The notes: generated from the sequence alone by a model not told the origin. Shown: positions 16,144 to 24,229, numbered from the stretch's first letter. The stretch is DNA of 29,568 nucleotides from a virus (IMGVR_UViG_3300049216_000010:1-29568), one strand, 5' to 3'. A program made the numbers and translations.

Positions 16144-16611
16144 CTACCGGCTTTCGGGCCGCAGTCCTGCCATGATCCAAGCGAAGCGACTGCCAATCAT
16201 CGTTGCGATATCGGGAGACAGCCGGAACGCCGACGCGCCCAGGAATGAACGCGGCGGGATGCGCCGCGTTCCAATTTCCTGCCATACCGCAACGTCGCTA
16301 TTCGATCCGATGACCGCCGCGTATCCCATGACGGAATACTGTATCGAGGCGCGTAACTCGCCGGATCGCAATAGCGGCTCGTCCTCGGAAAACCCAAGGT
16401 GACGACGCTGCGCTCGCGTGCTATCCGCCAACTCTGCCCATGCAGGGAACGGGCCGGCGGATAGCTGATAGTGCCCGATTGCTTCCCACGCCTCCCGCTG
16501 GATCATCTTTGCGGCGATGGTGACACTACGCGTAATCTCGGCCGACACTTCGGCCTGCATCGCCTCCAAGTGACGAATAAACGCGCCGATTGACTTGAAA
16601 TCGCGCGGCAT
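16144..16611 (-). CDS. HK97 gp10-like/virion morphogenesis-type tail protein, 155 aa
   Basis: The C-terminal VAVWQEIGTRRIPPRSFLGASA segment is the family signature, with the xE-x-GT and PxRSFL motifs. The front half is helical (FIRHLEAMQAEVSAEI). In most phages this family is a tail completion or tail-head connector protein. Here it sits between the chaperone and the tape measure. A GAAGG lies right before the ATG, whose position just follows the TGA of the frameshift product. Confidence 0.72.
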   Translation of the reverse strand: MPRDFKSIGAFIRHLEAMQAEVSAEITRSVTIAAKMIQREAWEAIGHYQLSAGPFPAWAELADSTRAQRRHLGFSEDEPLLRSGELRASIQYSVMGYAAVIGSNSDVAVWQEIGTRRIPPRSFLGASAFRLSPDIATMIGSRFAWIMAGLRPESR

Positions 16612-16614
16612 CCT

Positions 16615-17069
16615 TCACTCCCAAGCACCGACAGTCCAGTTGAACTTGTGCCCTGCCGCTTCCTGACACGCGAACAACCAAGCCAGCCGTTCGGTATCGT
16701 CCATTTCCTCGATCCGGTCTAAGGGCACCCCATACTTCAACAGCTTCGCGGCTTGCTGCATTACGGGATGCCTGCTTAGTTTTTTACCGCGTCCAAATCC
16801 ACGGATTGTTCGCGCGCCGCCTCTCCTTTCATCAGCGCGTTTACGCCTTCGTCGCCTAGAAGGTCTGCGTTGGCGTGCAATTCTTCCAAGCTCGTCGGGC
16901 GCGGTAGCGGCTCGCCGTCGATATCAATTGCACAATAGATCAGAGAAGCGAAGGCGCGATAAACGTCATTGCTCGCCGCGTCGCCACAAAGGCGGACCAG
17001 CATCAGCTGATCCGAAACCTTCATTCGCTTAAAGCCGATCTTGCGCCCTTTGCTGTCTATCGCCTGCAT
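16615..17069 (-). CDS. Tail assembly chaperone fusion (G-GT-like) made by -1 frameshift, 151 aa predicted
   Basis: Shifting back one base at 16779-16785 joins the 97-residue chaperone to a second frame of 54 residues (starting LSRHPVMQQAAKLLKYG, ending FNWTVGAWE). The second frame stops at a TGA at 16615-16617, three bases before the next gene's ATG. This is the arrangement of lambda G/GT and of P2- and Mu-type tail chaperones, where the long form binds the tape measure. The second frame also has an ATG that could serve as a separate start. The shift itself is inferred from sequence only. Confidence 0.82.
16776..17069 (-). CDS. Tail assembly chaperone, zero-frame product, 97 aa
   Basis: A short acidic-helical protein (RMKVSDQLMLVRLCGD, TSLEELHANADLLGDEGVNALMK) of the gpG/Mu gp41-like type. 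It directly follows the tail tube gene, as expected. The zero-frame stop TAA is three bases into the slippery region. It should guide tape-measure folding and tail polymerisation and is not part of the finished virion. Confidence 0.8.
   Translation of the reverse strand: MQAIDSKGRKIGFKRMKVSDQLMLVRLCGDAASNDVYRAFASLIYCAIDIDGEPLPRPTSLEELHANADLLGDEGVNALMKGEAAREQSVDLDAVKN
16779..16785 (-). promoter_or_regulatory. -1 ribosomal frameshift slippery heptamer A AAA AAC
   Basis: The minus strand reads GTA AAA AAC TAA in the zero frame. A AAA AAC fits X XXY YYZ with both tRNAs able to re-pair in the -1 frame. It is followed at once by the zero-frame stop. No strong downstream pseudoknot is obvious by eye. 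Confidence 0.85.
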
Positions 17070-17070
17070 G

Positions 17071-17505
17071 TTACTTGCTCACAAGCCGTTTTCCAGCGAA
17101 GCCGTTGATTGTCAGCTTGACGCTGCTTTCCTGTTGCCAGTTGCCGGCGTCATCCAACGAACTAACGCAATCGGTAAAAGTGAACTTCGTTGTTGAACCG
17201 TCCGTTTCCGTGATGTAGATAAACACGTTTTCGGTTGGAATTTGAGCGCCAGCCCAGAAGTTAGCTTCCTTCAAAGCCTGGTAGTTGTCCGCAATGGCGT
17301 TCTTGCGCTCCACCTGAAAGGTGAAATCCCACCCGGCCGGGTTACGCTGTTGCAGCGGAGAGTTGCCGAGAGGCTTCACCATAATCTGATGAATGATAGG
17401 CTTACTGTGAAAGCCAGTGATATGCGACAAGTCGAGACGCCCGTAAGCGCCCATAAACACCGCGCGCAAATTGTTGCCGGTGTTGAAAAGCACGGTGCTA
17501 GCCAT
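17071..17505 (-). CDS. Tail tube protein, 144 aa
   Basis: A beta-rich small protein (FHSKPIIHQIMVKPLGNSP, GWDFTFQVERKNAIADNY, KFTFTDCVSSLDDAGNWQQESSVKL, TINGFAG) with the length and position of contractile-tail tube proteins. It lies between the sheath and the chaperone. I chose the ATG at 17505 because GGGGA lies seven bases upstream. A longer TTG start would absorb that site. Confidence 0.82.
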   Translation of the reverse strand: MASTVLFNTGNNLRAVFMGAYGRLDLSHITGFHSKPIIHQIMVKPLGNSPLQQRNPAGWDFTFQVERKNAIADNYQALKEANFWAGAQIPTENVFIYITETDGSTTKFTFTDCVSSLDDAGNWQQESSVKLTINGFAGKRLVSK

Positions 17506-17511
17506 CGTTTT

Positions 17512-17540
17512 CCCCAAAGAAAAACCCGCCGAGGCGGGTT
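17512..17540 (-). terminator. Intrinsic terminator between sheath and tube genes
   Basis: The minus strand carries AACCCGCC, a two-base loop, GGCGGGTT, then TTTCTTT. This is an 8-bp GC-rich stem with a T tract, just downstream of the sheath stop at 17565 and before the tube start. Confidence 0.85.
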
Positions 17541-17564
17541 GTTACGGATGCAATCAATAGGCGG

Positions 17565-19121
17565 TTAGGTGGAAGTAGATGCCACCGGCTGAGACACCGT
17601 AACCGTCTGTCCGCCTTCGATGTTGACGATGAATTTCTCGTTGATGGAGAGGTATTTAACCTGCGTATCGGACTGGACGTAGCCTAGCGCGGTGCGGGTT
17701 GGCGGGTTATTCGTCAAATCGCAAATCACGGAGAACGGCAGGCTACCGTCCAGCGATCCTAGCAATTTCTGCGATAGCATGTTCTGTAGAAAACTTAGCT
17801 CCGTCGAGCGGATTTGGTTGAAAAGGTCGCTCGTGATCGGCATCCCGACGAACAAACCCATTGCCGCATTAAGCGTGGTCGCAATGTAGTTCGTCAGCCG
17901 CGTGTAGTTGTCGCCGTTGATTGCGGCGTTTGATGACGAATTGTGCCCGCCGCGCACTCCCCAATAAGAGCCGCCGGGCTGCGGGTTGGAAATCACGTCG
18001 ATGCCGGCTGACAACAGCGCCGTAAGATCAGCGGTGCTGTATTTTTGCGCCTGCCCGCTGCCAGGGAAACCGGACTTCTGCGAACCAACTACGCCGTAAA
18101 TCTGCTTGTTAAGGCTGGACTGTTCGGGCGATAGGTTGCCGAGCCGGCCAGCCACGAAACCCTGCGGAGACACCAGGCGAAAAATACCGTTGACCTGATC
18201 GCTCCACCACAGCCAATCGCCAAACATAAGTTTGCAGGCGTAGCTATCCAGTCCGGCGGTCGCCTTCGTCGTCACCGCGTTCGTGATCGTGTCGCCGGCC
18301 GGGCCGGTCAGGATCATGTAAATTTCTTCCTGCAAGCCGAATGCGGCCTGGTAGGTGTATTGCGTGGTGTCATCCGCATCCGCCAGAACGGCGATGGCGC
18401 AGCCCTGCCCGCGCAGCGCATACATGCCAGTCCGCGATCCGGTATCGACGCCGACTAGGGTGGCGGCGGTGATGGTAGTCGCGCCGTCCGTGCCGCTCGT
18501 TGTAGTGCCTAACGCCAGCGCCGCGAGCGTCGGCGCGGACGTGCCAGCGCCAGCCGTGGCGCTGATAATCTGCGAAGGGCCGCGCACGGTTGACGTGCCG
18601 GAGTTGATGGCAGCCGCCATCGCAACCCACAGCGCATTGCCGGAACCGCTGATGTTGTCAAACTTCTCGGGCTGCAAGCCCGGCAGGCCGACAACAACGG
18701 AGAATGTGCCGCTCTTGGAGCCGTTGCCGATGTAGACGGTTATCGAGTTGCCAAGCGATCCGGTATAGCGCGCGGTGAAGGTGATGCAGTTGGTCTGCAC
18801 CACGACGGCTGCGGCAACGTCCGTGCCGTCCGTCACGCGGACGCAGCGGAAGTCGGCAGCGCCCTGTTGCACGGCAACCGCAAGCGCGGTCCCCATATCA
18901 TACTTGCGCGCCTGGATCGCGCCGAACTGCGTAGCGTAATCGCTCATAGTCGAGCAAATGGTGGCGACGCCTACCGGACCCCACGTTGCCGTGCCGACAA
19001 TGCCAATTCGGTTGCTCGGAACGCCGTTGATAACAAGGTTCTGCGGAGGAACGATCTGGACGTAAAGGTCCGGCACGACAAGGGCGGTGGTATTCAGCGC
19101 ACCAGCCTGGACAACGGGCAT
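17565..19121 (-). CDS. Tail sheath protein, 518 aa
   Basis: Typical sheath architecture: GVPSNRIGIVGTATWGPVG near the start, an ARYTGSLGNSITVYIG strand, a GxDGATTITAATLVGVD stretch, and a conserved C-terminal domain. The latter includes KLMFGDWLWWSDQVNGIFRL and the LNAAMGLFVGMPITSDLFNQIRSTELSFLQ segment. It forms the contractile outer cylinder. AGGAG lies nine bases before the ATG. An intrinsic terminator follows. Confidence 0.92.
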   Translation of the reverse strand: MPVVQAGALNTTALVVPDLYVQIVPPQNLVINGVPSNRIGIVGTATWGPVGVATICSTMSDYATQFGAIQARKYDMGTALAVAVQQGAADFRCVRVTDGTDVAAAVVVQTNCITFTARYTGSLGNSITVYIGNGSKSGTFSVVVGLPGLQPEKFDNISGSGNALWVAMAAAINSGTSTVRGPSQIISATAGAGTSAPTLAALALGTTTSGTDGATTITAATLVGVDTGSRTGMYALRGQGCAIAVLADADDTTQYTYQAAFGLQEEIYMILTGPAGDTITNAVTTKATAGLDSYACKLMFGDWLWWSDQVNGIFRLVSPQGFVAGRLGNLSPEQSSLNKQIYGVVGSQKSGFPGSGQAQKYSTADLTALLSAGIDVISNPQPGGSYWGVRGGHNSSSNAAINGDNYTRLTNYIATTLNAAMGLFVGMPITSDLFNQIRSTELSFLQNMLSQKLLGSLDGSLPFSVICDLTNNPPTRTALGYVQSDTQVKYLSINEKFIVNIEGGQTVTVSQPVASTST

Positions 19122-19130
19122 GGATAACTC

Positions 19131-20024
19131 CTAGGTGATTGTGGTGTTTGTTGCGGGCGGCGTCGTGACGTTGGAGACGCCGAACAGAACGCCGCCGGCT
19201 GGCGTGGTGATCGTGGTCGCGAATTGCGCGGTATAGAAAATATCGCGCGTCCACAGACCTTCCTGCGAAGGCACGTCGTTGGAATACGTGCCGCGCCATT
19301 GCAGGCGGGCCGACTGATTGCCTGGAAGGGATAGGAAGCGGACGTTGGCAAGCTGCGCGTCGATCTGGCTGCACAACGCGTCACGCGCGGCCGGCGTCGG
19401 TGCCAGCACGGTTACGCGGAAGCCCTGGACTTGCCACCGGACGGTGTTTACGAAGGTCCCCTGCGCCGTCACGACGCCTTGCACGGGCCGGTTCGTGGCG
19501 AAGGTGATCGCGGAGCCGGATACGCTCGCGTAGTTACTTGTCGCAAGCGCGTCGCCCGCGTTGTCCGTGATTTGGTCGCCGCCGTCCGTGACGATCAGGC
19601 CGCGCGTGGTCCCGTTCACCAGCGCCGCGAGCGCCATTGCAACGGTCGCCGGAGTGTCGCTCGCGCCGCAATTATAGGAATAGGCCGAGCCGTCAACCCA
19701 GACGCCCGCCAGCTGCCCTACGCCCGCCGTGCCGCCAAAGGTGACGGTCGAGGCTGCTACCGCCACAGTGAGCGTCACATTGCCAGGAAACGTGTCGCCG
19801 TCCTCGATGTATCCGCCGGTCAGCCGATTGTATCCGGCTTGCTCCGCGATGGTGACATGCGACGTGCCGGCGGCAAGCGAGGCGTCCAGCACTTCCGACT
19901 TCGCGAAGCCTCGATAGATCACGGCATCAAAGCCGCACGCGCTGGCCGAGCCGTCGCCTAGCGGATAGATAGCCGCATCCACAGCCGCCGCAAGGGCGAC
20001 TTCAACATCCGATTTATCTGCCAT
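19131..20024 (-). CDS. Tail terminator/neck-type protein with a beta insertion, 297 aa
   Basis: The first 50 residues (EVALAAAVDAAIYP) and the last 110 (QGFRVTVLAPTPAARDALCSQIDAQLANVRFLSLPG, DIFYTAQF) form a core seen in phage tail-completion proteins. A central section (about 75-190) looks like an inserted beta-sandwich. It sits immediately upstream of the sheath gene, where tail terminator and neck genes usually lie. The specific family is not certain. Confidence 0.6.
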   Translation of the reverse strand: MADKSDVEVALAAAVDAAIYPLGDGSASACGFDAVIYRGFAKSEVLDASLAAGTSHVTIAEQAGYNRLTGGYIEDGDTFPGNVTLTVAVAASTVTFGGTAGVGQLAGVWVDGSAYSYNCGASDTPATVAMALAALVNGTTRGLIVTDGGDQITDNAGDALATSNYASVSGSAITFATNRPVQGVVTAQGTFVNTVRWQVQGFRVTVLAPTPAARDALCSQIDAQLANVRFLSLPGNQSARLQWRGTYSNDVPSQEGLWTRDIFYTAQFATTITTPAGGVLFGVSNVTTPPATNTTIT

Positions 20025-20027
20025 AAG

Positions 20028-20094
20028 GGCCGATTTCCTCTAGCGCCTAAAACGGTGCTAGACAGTTGAAACTAAAAGGCGATTGGCCGATTTC
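20028..20094. other. Short gap with a repeated GGCCGATTTC 10-mer
   Basis: Direct copies at 20028-20037 and 20085-20094. The gap lies between two neck genes. On the minus strand a 12-codon ORF begins at 20096, next to the TAA of the upstream gene. No known motif was recognised. Confidence 0.35.
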
Positions 20095-20096
20095 AT

Positions 20097-20747
20097 TTAG
20101 GTTGTCGCCAGCTTGACGACAAGCCGCTGGCCGAGCGGGCTTTGCTCGACGGACGAAATAATATGTCGGAAACCCTGGTCCGAAAGCAAGATTAGGTTAT
20201 TCCGGAGGATAACGCCTGGAATATTCGGAACAATGACGTTGAACCAAGGCAATTTTGCGTCGCCCGGTAGGTTCGCGTCGCCGCGGTCGCCCTTGGTCCC
20301 GCGCTCCATCCAGCACGGCCAGCCCGCCGCCAGTTGCGTTTCGCTGCCCTCGATATCGCCGCCGTAGCCTGTATTCAGACCCTTGGCGGTAAATTTCGTG
20401 GTGTCAAAGAAGCTGGCCGTCCGATTGCAGCGAACAAGCTGCATCGGGTCCGGCGGATTGATGGAAGCGACGAAGAACGTGCCGCGCTGCCCGATCAGGT
20501 AATCGCCAACTTGCGCTAGCGTCGGATCAAACTGGCCGTAAACAATCGGCTTTGCGAAAGCTTCCGGAAGCCGCGCCTTGCCTTCCATGTCGGCTGTGAT
20601 CCAGCAAGCTAGCGTGGCGATCCGATTGCCGCCGGAAGTCGGCTGCGCCCCGTTCGTCGCGCGAAACTGCGCGTATGGTGCGCCCATTGTGGAGCCGATG
20701 ACGCGGCCAGCAATCTGGAATACCGCGTCAAATGGTCCGCCGCTCAT
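20097..20747 (-). CDS. Neck/head-tail joining protein, 216 aa
   Basis: The N-terminal part (DAVFQIAGRVIGSTMGAPYAQFR) and the strands around IVYGQFDPTLAQVGDYLIGQRGTFFV recur in putative neck proteins of small myoviruses. The family name is not recognised with certainty. The ATG at 20747 overlaps the TGA of the connector gene as ATGA, so I dropped the 22-residue extension to 20813. Confidence 0.58.
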   Translation of the reverse strand: MSGGPFDAVFQIAGRVIGSTMGAPYAQFRATNGAQPTSGGNRIATLACWITADMEGKARLPEAFAKPIVYGQFDPTLAQVGDYLIGQRGTFFVASINPPDPMQLVRCNRTASFFDTTKFTAKGLNTGYGGDIEGSETQLAAGWPCWMERGTKGDRGDANLPGDAKLPWFNVIVPNIPGVILRNNLILLSDQGFRHIISSVEQSPLGQRLVVKLATT

Positions 20748-21169
20748 ACGACAAGTTCCACCGTAGAGCCGCCGGACAAGTCTGGACCGGGCGGCACGCC
20801 TACTAGCGTGCAAAGCCTGCGACGCATCATGTCCAGTTGCCCGGCGCGGTTCGCCACCTCATTCGCGTTGCGCTTGAACGGGCCAGCCTCGTCCACGTTG
20901 AGCGTCTGATACGATCCGAATAGCGCCGTCTCAATCGGATACAGTTGGCTTAGATAACTCCGGACGTTTTGCAACTCGGCCGGTGCGAGGTTGCTCATGC
21001 GAAACTCTAGCAGGCCGTATGCCTGATAGAACCGCCATCCCTGGAAACCGACATTCCCTATGCCACCGTAGGGCGGATACCCGCAAAGCCTGCGAATATC
21101 CGTCCTCTCGGCGTCGGAAAAACCTGCGGTCGAAAAGGATGCGGCCGGCGACGTTACGAAGCCGGACAT
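20744..21169 (-). CDS. Head-tail connector-type protein, 141 aa
   Basis: Helical protein with a DIRRLCGYPPYG motif, YQAYGLLEFRMSNL, and a C-terminal MRRRLCTLVGVPPGPDL. This set recurs in phage proteins just downstream of capsid genes that act as connector or adaptor. It should sit on the portal ring. Evidence is motif memory plus location. Confidence 0.58.
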   Translation of the reverse strand: MSGFVTSPAASFSTAGFSDAERTDIRRLCGYPPYGGIGNVGFQGWRFYQAYGLLEFRMSNLAPAELQNVRSYLSQLYPIETALFGSYQTLNVDEAGPFKRNANEVANRAGQLDMMRRRLCTLVGVPPGPDLSGGSTVELVV

Positions 21170-21180
21170 GATGCTAACCC

Positions 21181-21489
21181 CTAATACGAAGTCCCGTCGC
21201 CACGGCTGAAATAGACGTTGCCGGAACCGCTCGCGAGAACGACACTGGCGTAAGTCGAAAACACCCCGACTTGAAATAGCATACGCGCCCCGGCCGGAAC
21301 CGGAGTATCCGCCACCACGGTCGCCGCCGTGGTCTGCGCGTCGAAATGCACGAACGCGATTGCGGCACTGGCGTTGTAAACCAGCACGCTTTCGCCGCCG
21401 CCAGGCAGCTTTCCGCCTGCTGACGTGGTGCTGGCCGCGACCGTCAACGTGCCGGACGGCTTGAAGCCCTGGACTGCCCCTGCGCTCAT
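21181..21489 (-). CDS. Small capsid-region beta protein, 102 aa
   Basis: Beta-rich, with repeated T/S/G/A strands (SGTLTVAASTTSAGG, ESVLVYNASAAIAFV). The family is not recognised. A head decoration or capsid-stabilising protein is one possibility. The ATG at 21489 follows the previous TAA by one base, so the longer start at 21522 is rejected. Confidence 0.55.
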   Translation of the reverse strand: MSAGAVQGFKPSGTLTVAASTTSAGGKLPGGGESVLVYNASAAIAFVHFDAQTTAATVVADTPVPAGARMLFQVGVFSTYASVVLASGSGNVYFSRGDGTSY

Positions 21490-21490
21490 G

Positions 21491-21757
21491 TTACACCGCC
21501 GTAATTGGCGCGCTGGCGGCATTCAAAGCCGCGATCAGCGCAGCGTCAAGCTGGTATCCTTTTCCTCCGGATCGGAAGGAAAGCGTCTGGCCGTTGTATG
21601 CCTGCACCCAATCGGTAGAGAAAACATACATGGCAGCGGAGCCGGCAGGCATGGCGTTCTTTTCCGTAACCGGGTCCGTTTCGGTGACGACGCCGCCGCC
21701 GTTGATGAAAGGCATAGGCGTATTCTGGTCGGTCGGGTCGGTTCCGGAAATTGCCAT
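21491..21757 (-). CDS. Small capsid-region protein, 88 aa
   Basis: No clear family. It has a TDPTDQNTPMPF start and a compact WVQAYNGQTLSFRSGGKGY strand pair. Segments of its neighbours (AxxxxGxLSFxxGxxY in the 75-residue protein upstream) are similar in style, which suggests a shared fold. Possibly a minor capsid or decoration protein. Confidence 0.5.
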   Translation of the reverse strand: MAISGTDPTDQNTPMPFINGGGVVTETDPVTEKNAMPAGSAAMYVFSTDWVQAYNGQTLSFRSGGKGYQLDAALIAALNAASAPITAV

Positions 21758-21760
21758 CGC

Positions 21761-21988
21761 CTAAGTCTCCCAAACCAAATCCAAGTCTACGGCGTTGTTC
21801 TGTAGGTGCGCCTTTAGCGGGCTGTCCGCGATGTAGCGCACGCCTTTGATGAAAGACAGCAACCCGCCGTGGTAAGCGGCGGTGCAATTCTGCATCGCAA
21901 CGAAAGTGTGCATACCGGAAGCGGCGGACACGGACGGCGCGCTAGCACGCGCCGCCGTCTGCATTCCGGTGTTTGACTTCGCCGGCAT
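21761..21988 (-). CDS. Small capsid-region protein, 75 aa
   Basis: The ATG shares TAATG with the stop of the major capsid gene, so it is translationally coupled. The body AAYHGGLLSFIKGVRYIADSPLKAHL resembles the short SH3-like head protein motifs near capsid genes. The TWxxGxxLSFxxG pattern recurs in the next gene. Function unknown. Confidence 0.55.
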   Translation of the reverse strand: MPAKSNTGMQTAARASAPSVSAASGMHTFVAMQNCTAAYHGGLLSFIKGVRYIADSPLKAHLQNNAVDLDLVWET

Positions 21989-23358
21989 TAACCGACGTGT
22001 TCCAGAACCACTGCGCGCTTGTAGTAAGCGGCGCTGGCGGTCGGCATAGTGGTGGAATTGGTCATGATATCGGTAGGCGCGCAGTAGCCACCGATCCAAT
22101 ACCACGACTGCGCGATGATCTGCTGCAAGCGGTCAAGCGGCTCGCGAGTGACCATCACGATATCATCCACCACCGAAACGATGCTATCGGACGGCGCAAC
22201 GTCATGATCGGCCTGTCCGGCGAACGTGCCTTCCACGATAGCGCCCGCCCCAGCGATGATAGGCCGGCGAACCATCAGGCCGGTAATCGAAGGATGCGCC
22301 TGGACGAAAGCTTCCGTGGTAGGGACGAAGCGCAGTCCCAAGAAGCTATTGACCATACCGGACTTGAAAACCTGGCTGGCCGTGGTTGCGCCCTGGAAAA
22401 GCTGCTTGAAGTCTGGATCGGCAAAAAGCTGGCGGGCCGAGACGGGATCGAGATAGCAGTTATACGCGCCGTCCACCTCCGGCACGCTGTTGCTGCGCAG
22501 CTTCGCAACCGCATCCAAAAGGTTGCCCATGCCCAGCGTATCGCCAGCCTGCAACAGCGCCGTGCTTGGACGCGCGCTCGGGCGCACCATCGCCGGGCCA
22601 ACGGCAGATACCACGCCGTTTCCGGCTGTGCCGTCCGCAGTCGAAACGTTTGTCGAGAAGGTAAGCGTGCCGCTAACGCCGTTCGGCGTGGTCGAAACGT
22701 TGGAGCCGTCAACCGCAACGCCGGTCAGCACGTAAACGCTGGACCCAACGGTAACGCTGATAGTGTTGCTGCCCGAAACCGCCTGCATTGTCGGGGACGG
22801 AGCGCCGGCATTGAGCGAAGCCGCAGCCGACGAGAAAGACGCGGTGCTGAAAGCGAACTGGAAGCCGCGCACGTCGTCAACGGAAATGGTCGGGCCAGCC
22901 GAGCCTAGCGTCACACGAACGCGCGTGTTGCCACTCATGTAGGCCGCGAACAGCGCATTGCGCGCCAGTTCGTCCAGGCTTCGCGCAGCCTGCTCGCCGT
23001 TCACATAGGCATTCTGCAAGAACTGGCTTGCGATGCCAACGCGCTGCGTGACCATATTCAGGTCGGTTGTCGAGGCATACTGATTGATCGCCAGCGTGAA
23101 CTGCTCCACCGTCCAATACGAAGGCGACAGGCCGTTGTCGAGGTTCGTGTTGGCGGACGGAGCAAGCGGCGTGGTGACGGACGCCTTAAGGCCGGCACGC
23201 GTCTTTGTGACGGTTTCGCCCATCCCGTTCGGAACCGAAACGCGGCTAGCGACGCCACGATACGCGAGTTTCGACTTGATCGCCTGCTCAAACTCGCGAT
23301 CAAGAAAGCCCTGTTGGATGATCGGCTGCAACGCAGCCGGGAAATTCTGAATACCCAC
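21988..23358 (-). CDS. Major capsid protein, HK97 fold, 456 aa
   Basis: Location after the scaffold and the layout fit. An N-terminal arm is followed by the E-loop region (TKTRAGLKASVTTPLAPS), a spine helix (ASQFLQNAYVNGEQAARSLDELARNALFAAYMSG), and a P-domain and A-domain end (YCYLDPVSARQLFADPDFKQLFQGA, GLRFVPTTEAF). Residues about 170-290 form a Thr/Ser/Val-rich insertion resembling an Ig-like I-domain. The start codon is GTG with AAGGA nine bases upstream. Confidence 0.88.
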   Translation of the reverse strand: MGIQNFPAALQPIIQQGFLDREFEQAIKSKLAYRGVASRVSVPNGMGETVTKTRAGLKASVTTPLAPSANTNLDNGLSPSYWTVEQFTLAINQYASTTDLNMVTQRVGIASQFLQNAYVNGEQAARSLDELARNALFAAYMSGNTRVRVTLGSAGPTISVDDVRGFQFAFSTASFSSAAASLNAGAPSPTMQAVSGSNTISVTVGSSVYVLTGVAVDGSNVSTTPNGVSGTLTFSTNVSTADGTAGNGVVSAVGPAMVRPSARPSTALLQAGDTLGMGNLLDAVAKLRSNSVPEVDGAYNCYLDPVSARQLFADPDFKQLFQGATTASQVFKSGMVNSFLGLRFVPTTEAFVQAHPSITGLMVRRPIIAGAGAIVEGTFAGQADHDVAPSDSIVSVVDDIVMVTREPLDRLQQIIAQSWYWIGGYCAPTDIMTNSTTMPTASAAYYKRAVVLEHVG

Positions 23359-23385
23359 GATAAGGTCCTTGCTTCGTTACAGTTG

Positions 23386-23955
23386 TTACCAGCCGCGCCG
23401 GCCAGCAATCGCGGAGCGTGCCGCTTCGTATTCGTCCTGCGTCATATCCTTAGCGTTCTTTCCGCCAGCCGGAGCCGGAGTAGGAGCGCGTTGCGGGTTG
23501 CTGCTACTGCCGGACGCCGCTGCGGCTGTAGCGAACAGATACGGCTTGGCGGTTTTCAGTTCCGCAACAAGCGCGTCCAGATTGGACGGCTCGCCGTCCT
23601 TCATTTCGACCTTGCTCATATCGAGCAAGGCTAGCACGTCGGCGGCGTCAACCGCGCCCGCCCTCACGGCAGAGGTTTTCGCCTCGGAACGGACGTAACG
23701 CTGTCCGGACTTCGTAAGCGCGTCGGCGTGTTCCGCCTCACGCTGCGTCAAACGGGCTTCCGCCGCTTCGGCGCGCTCTTTCGCCTTGCCGGCTTCCGCC
23801 TTGTACCCGCCAGCTTCGCCATTCGCCTTGCGGACGGCTGCCTGAAACTCGGCAACTTCCGCTTCGGTATAGACGCGCGTGGTAGTAGCGGCCGGCGCGT
23901 TGGCCGGTGTGCCTTCCTCTGCCATGTTTTCCTGTTGATGTTGATCGTTGCTCAT
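23386..23955 (-). CDS. Capsid scaffolding protein, 189 aa
   Basis: Long charged helix (TEAEVAEFQAAVRKANGEAGG through EHADALTKSGQRYVRSEAKTS) with a disordered Pro/Ala/Ser segment, ending in a short basic AGRRGW tail. This is the scaffold pattern: acidic helix, basic C-terminal hook, located just before the capsid gene. It is removed after assembly. No protease is seen nearby. Confidence 0.82.
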   Translation of the reverse strand: MSNDQHQQENMAEEGTPANAPAATTTRVYTEAEVAEFQAAVRKANGEAGGYKAEAGKAKERAEAAEARLTQREAEHADALTKSGQRYVRSEAKTSAVRAGAVDAADVLALLDMSKVEMKDGEPSNLDALVAELKTAKPYLFATAAAASGSSSNPQRAPTPAPAGGKNAKDMTQDEYEAARSAIAGRRGW

Positions 23956-23963
23956 AGAACTGA

Positions 23964-23987
23964 CCCCTACGCCCTAAAGCGTAAGGG
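23964..23987 (-). promoter_or_regulatory. Hairpin overlapping the scaffold ribosome-binding site
   Basis: The minus strand reads CCCTTACGC, a short loop and GGCGTAGGGG, with one bulge. The GGGG arm is the only good Shine-Dalgarno for the scaffold ATG at 23955, nine bases away. The site may be partly hidden in the RNA (inference). Confidence 0.5.
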
Positions 23988-24049
23988 AAGGCTGGCGCAC
24001 TGTTGGTCCTGTGCCGTGCTTACTGCGCCGCCTATCTCTGAAACTTTAT

Positions 24050-24082
24050 CGGGATGCGCTATACAGACCGCGCAATTACGTC
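24050..24082 (-). repeat. Tandem leader repeat, copy closer to scaffold gene
   Basis: On the plus strand: CGGGATGCGC, two bases, then a 21-mer TACAGACCGC...ACGTC ending at 24082. The minus-strand RNA gives a TGCGC/GCGCA stem with a ten-base loop. Confidence 0.85.
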
Positions 24083-24113
24083 TCCGCTCGGCAGCGGGAC
24101 AACCGATCCGGGC

Positions 24114-24150
24114 CGGGATGCGCGCGTTCTACAGACCGCGCAATTACGTC
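24114..24150 (-). repeat. Tandem leader repeat, copy closer to portal gene
   Basis: Same 10-mer and 21-mer as the other copy, separated by six bases instead of two. The minus-strand RNA gives TGCGCG/CGCGCA with a twelve-base loop, so the stem is kept while the spacing changed. Confidence 0.85.
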
Positions 24151-24196
24151 GCTATGCGGATGCGATAACCGGCTTACCACACGCTGTCTTGCTTAA

Positions 24197-24229
24197 CCTC
24201 CGTGTACATTATCGGAGGCGCTCAAGCGC
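24197..24229 (-). other. Two adjacent hairpins just after the portal stop
   Basis: GCGCT-TG-AGCGC at 24218-24229 and CCTCCG...CGGAGG (ten-base loop) at 24197-24218. Neither is followed by a T tract, so termination is doubtful. They may protect the transcript or pause transcription. Confidence 0.55.

Noticed and set aside
21973-22908. Plus-strand 311-codon ORF opposite the capsid gene
   Set aside because: Composition is Arg/Ala-rich without motifs; the minus frame is a clear major capsid protein.
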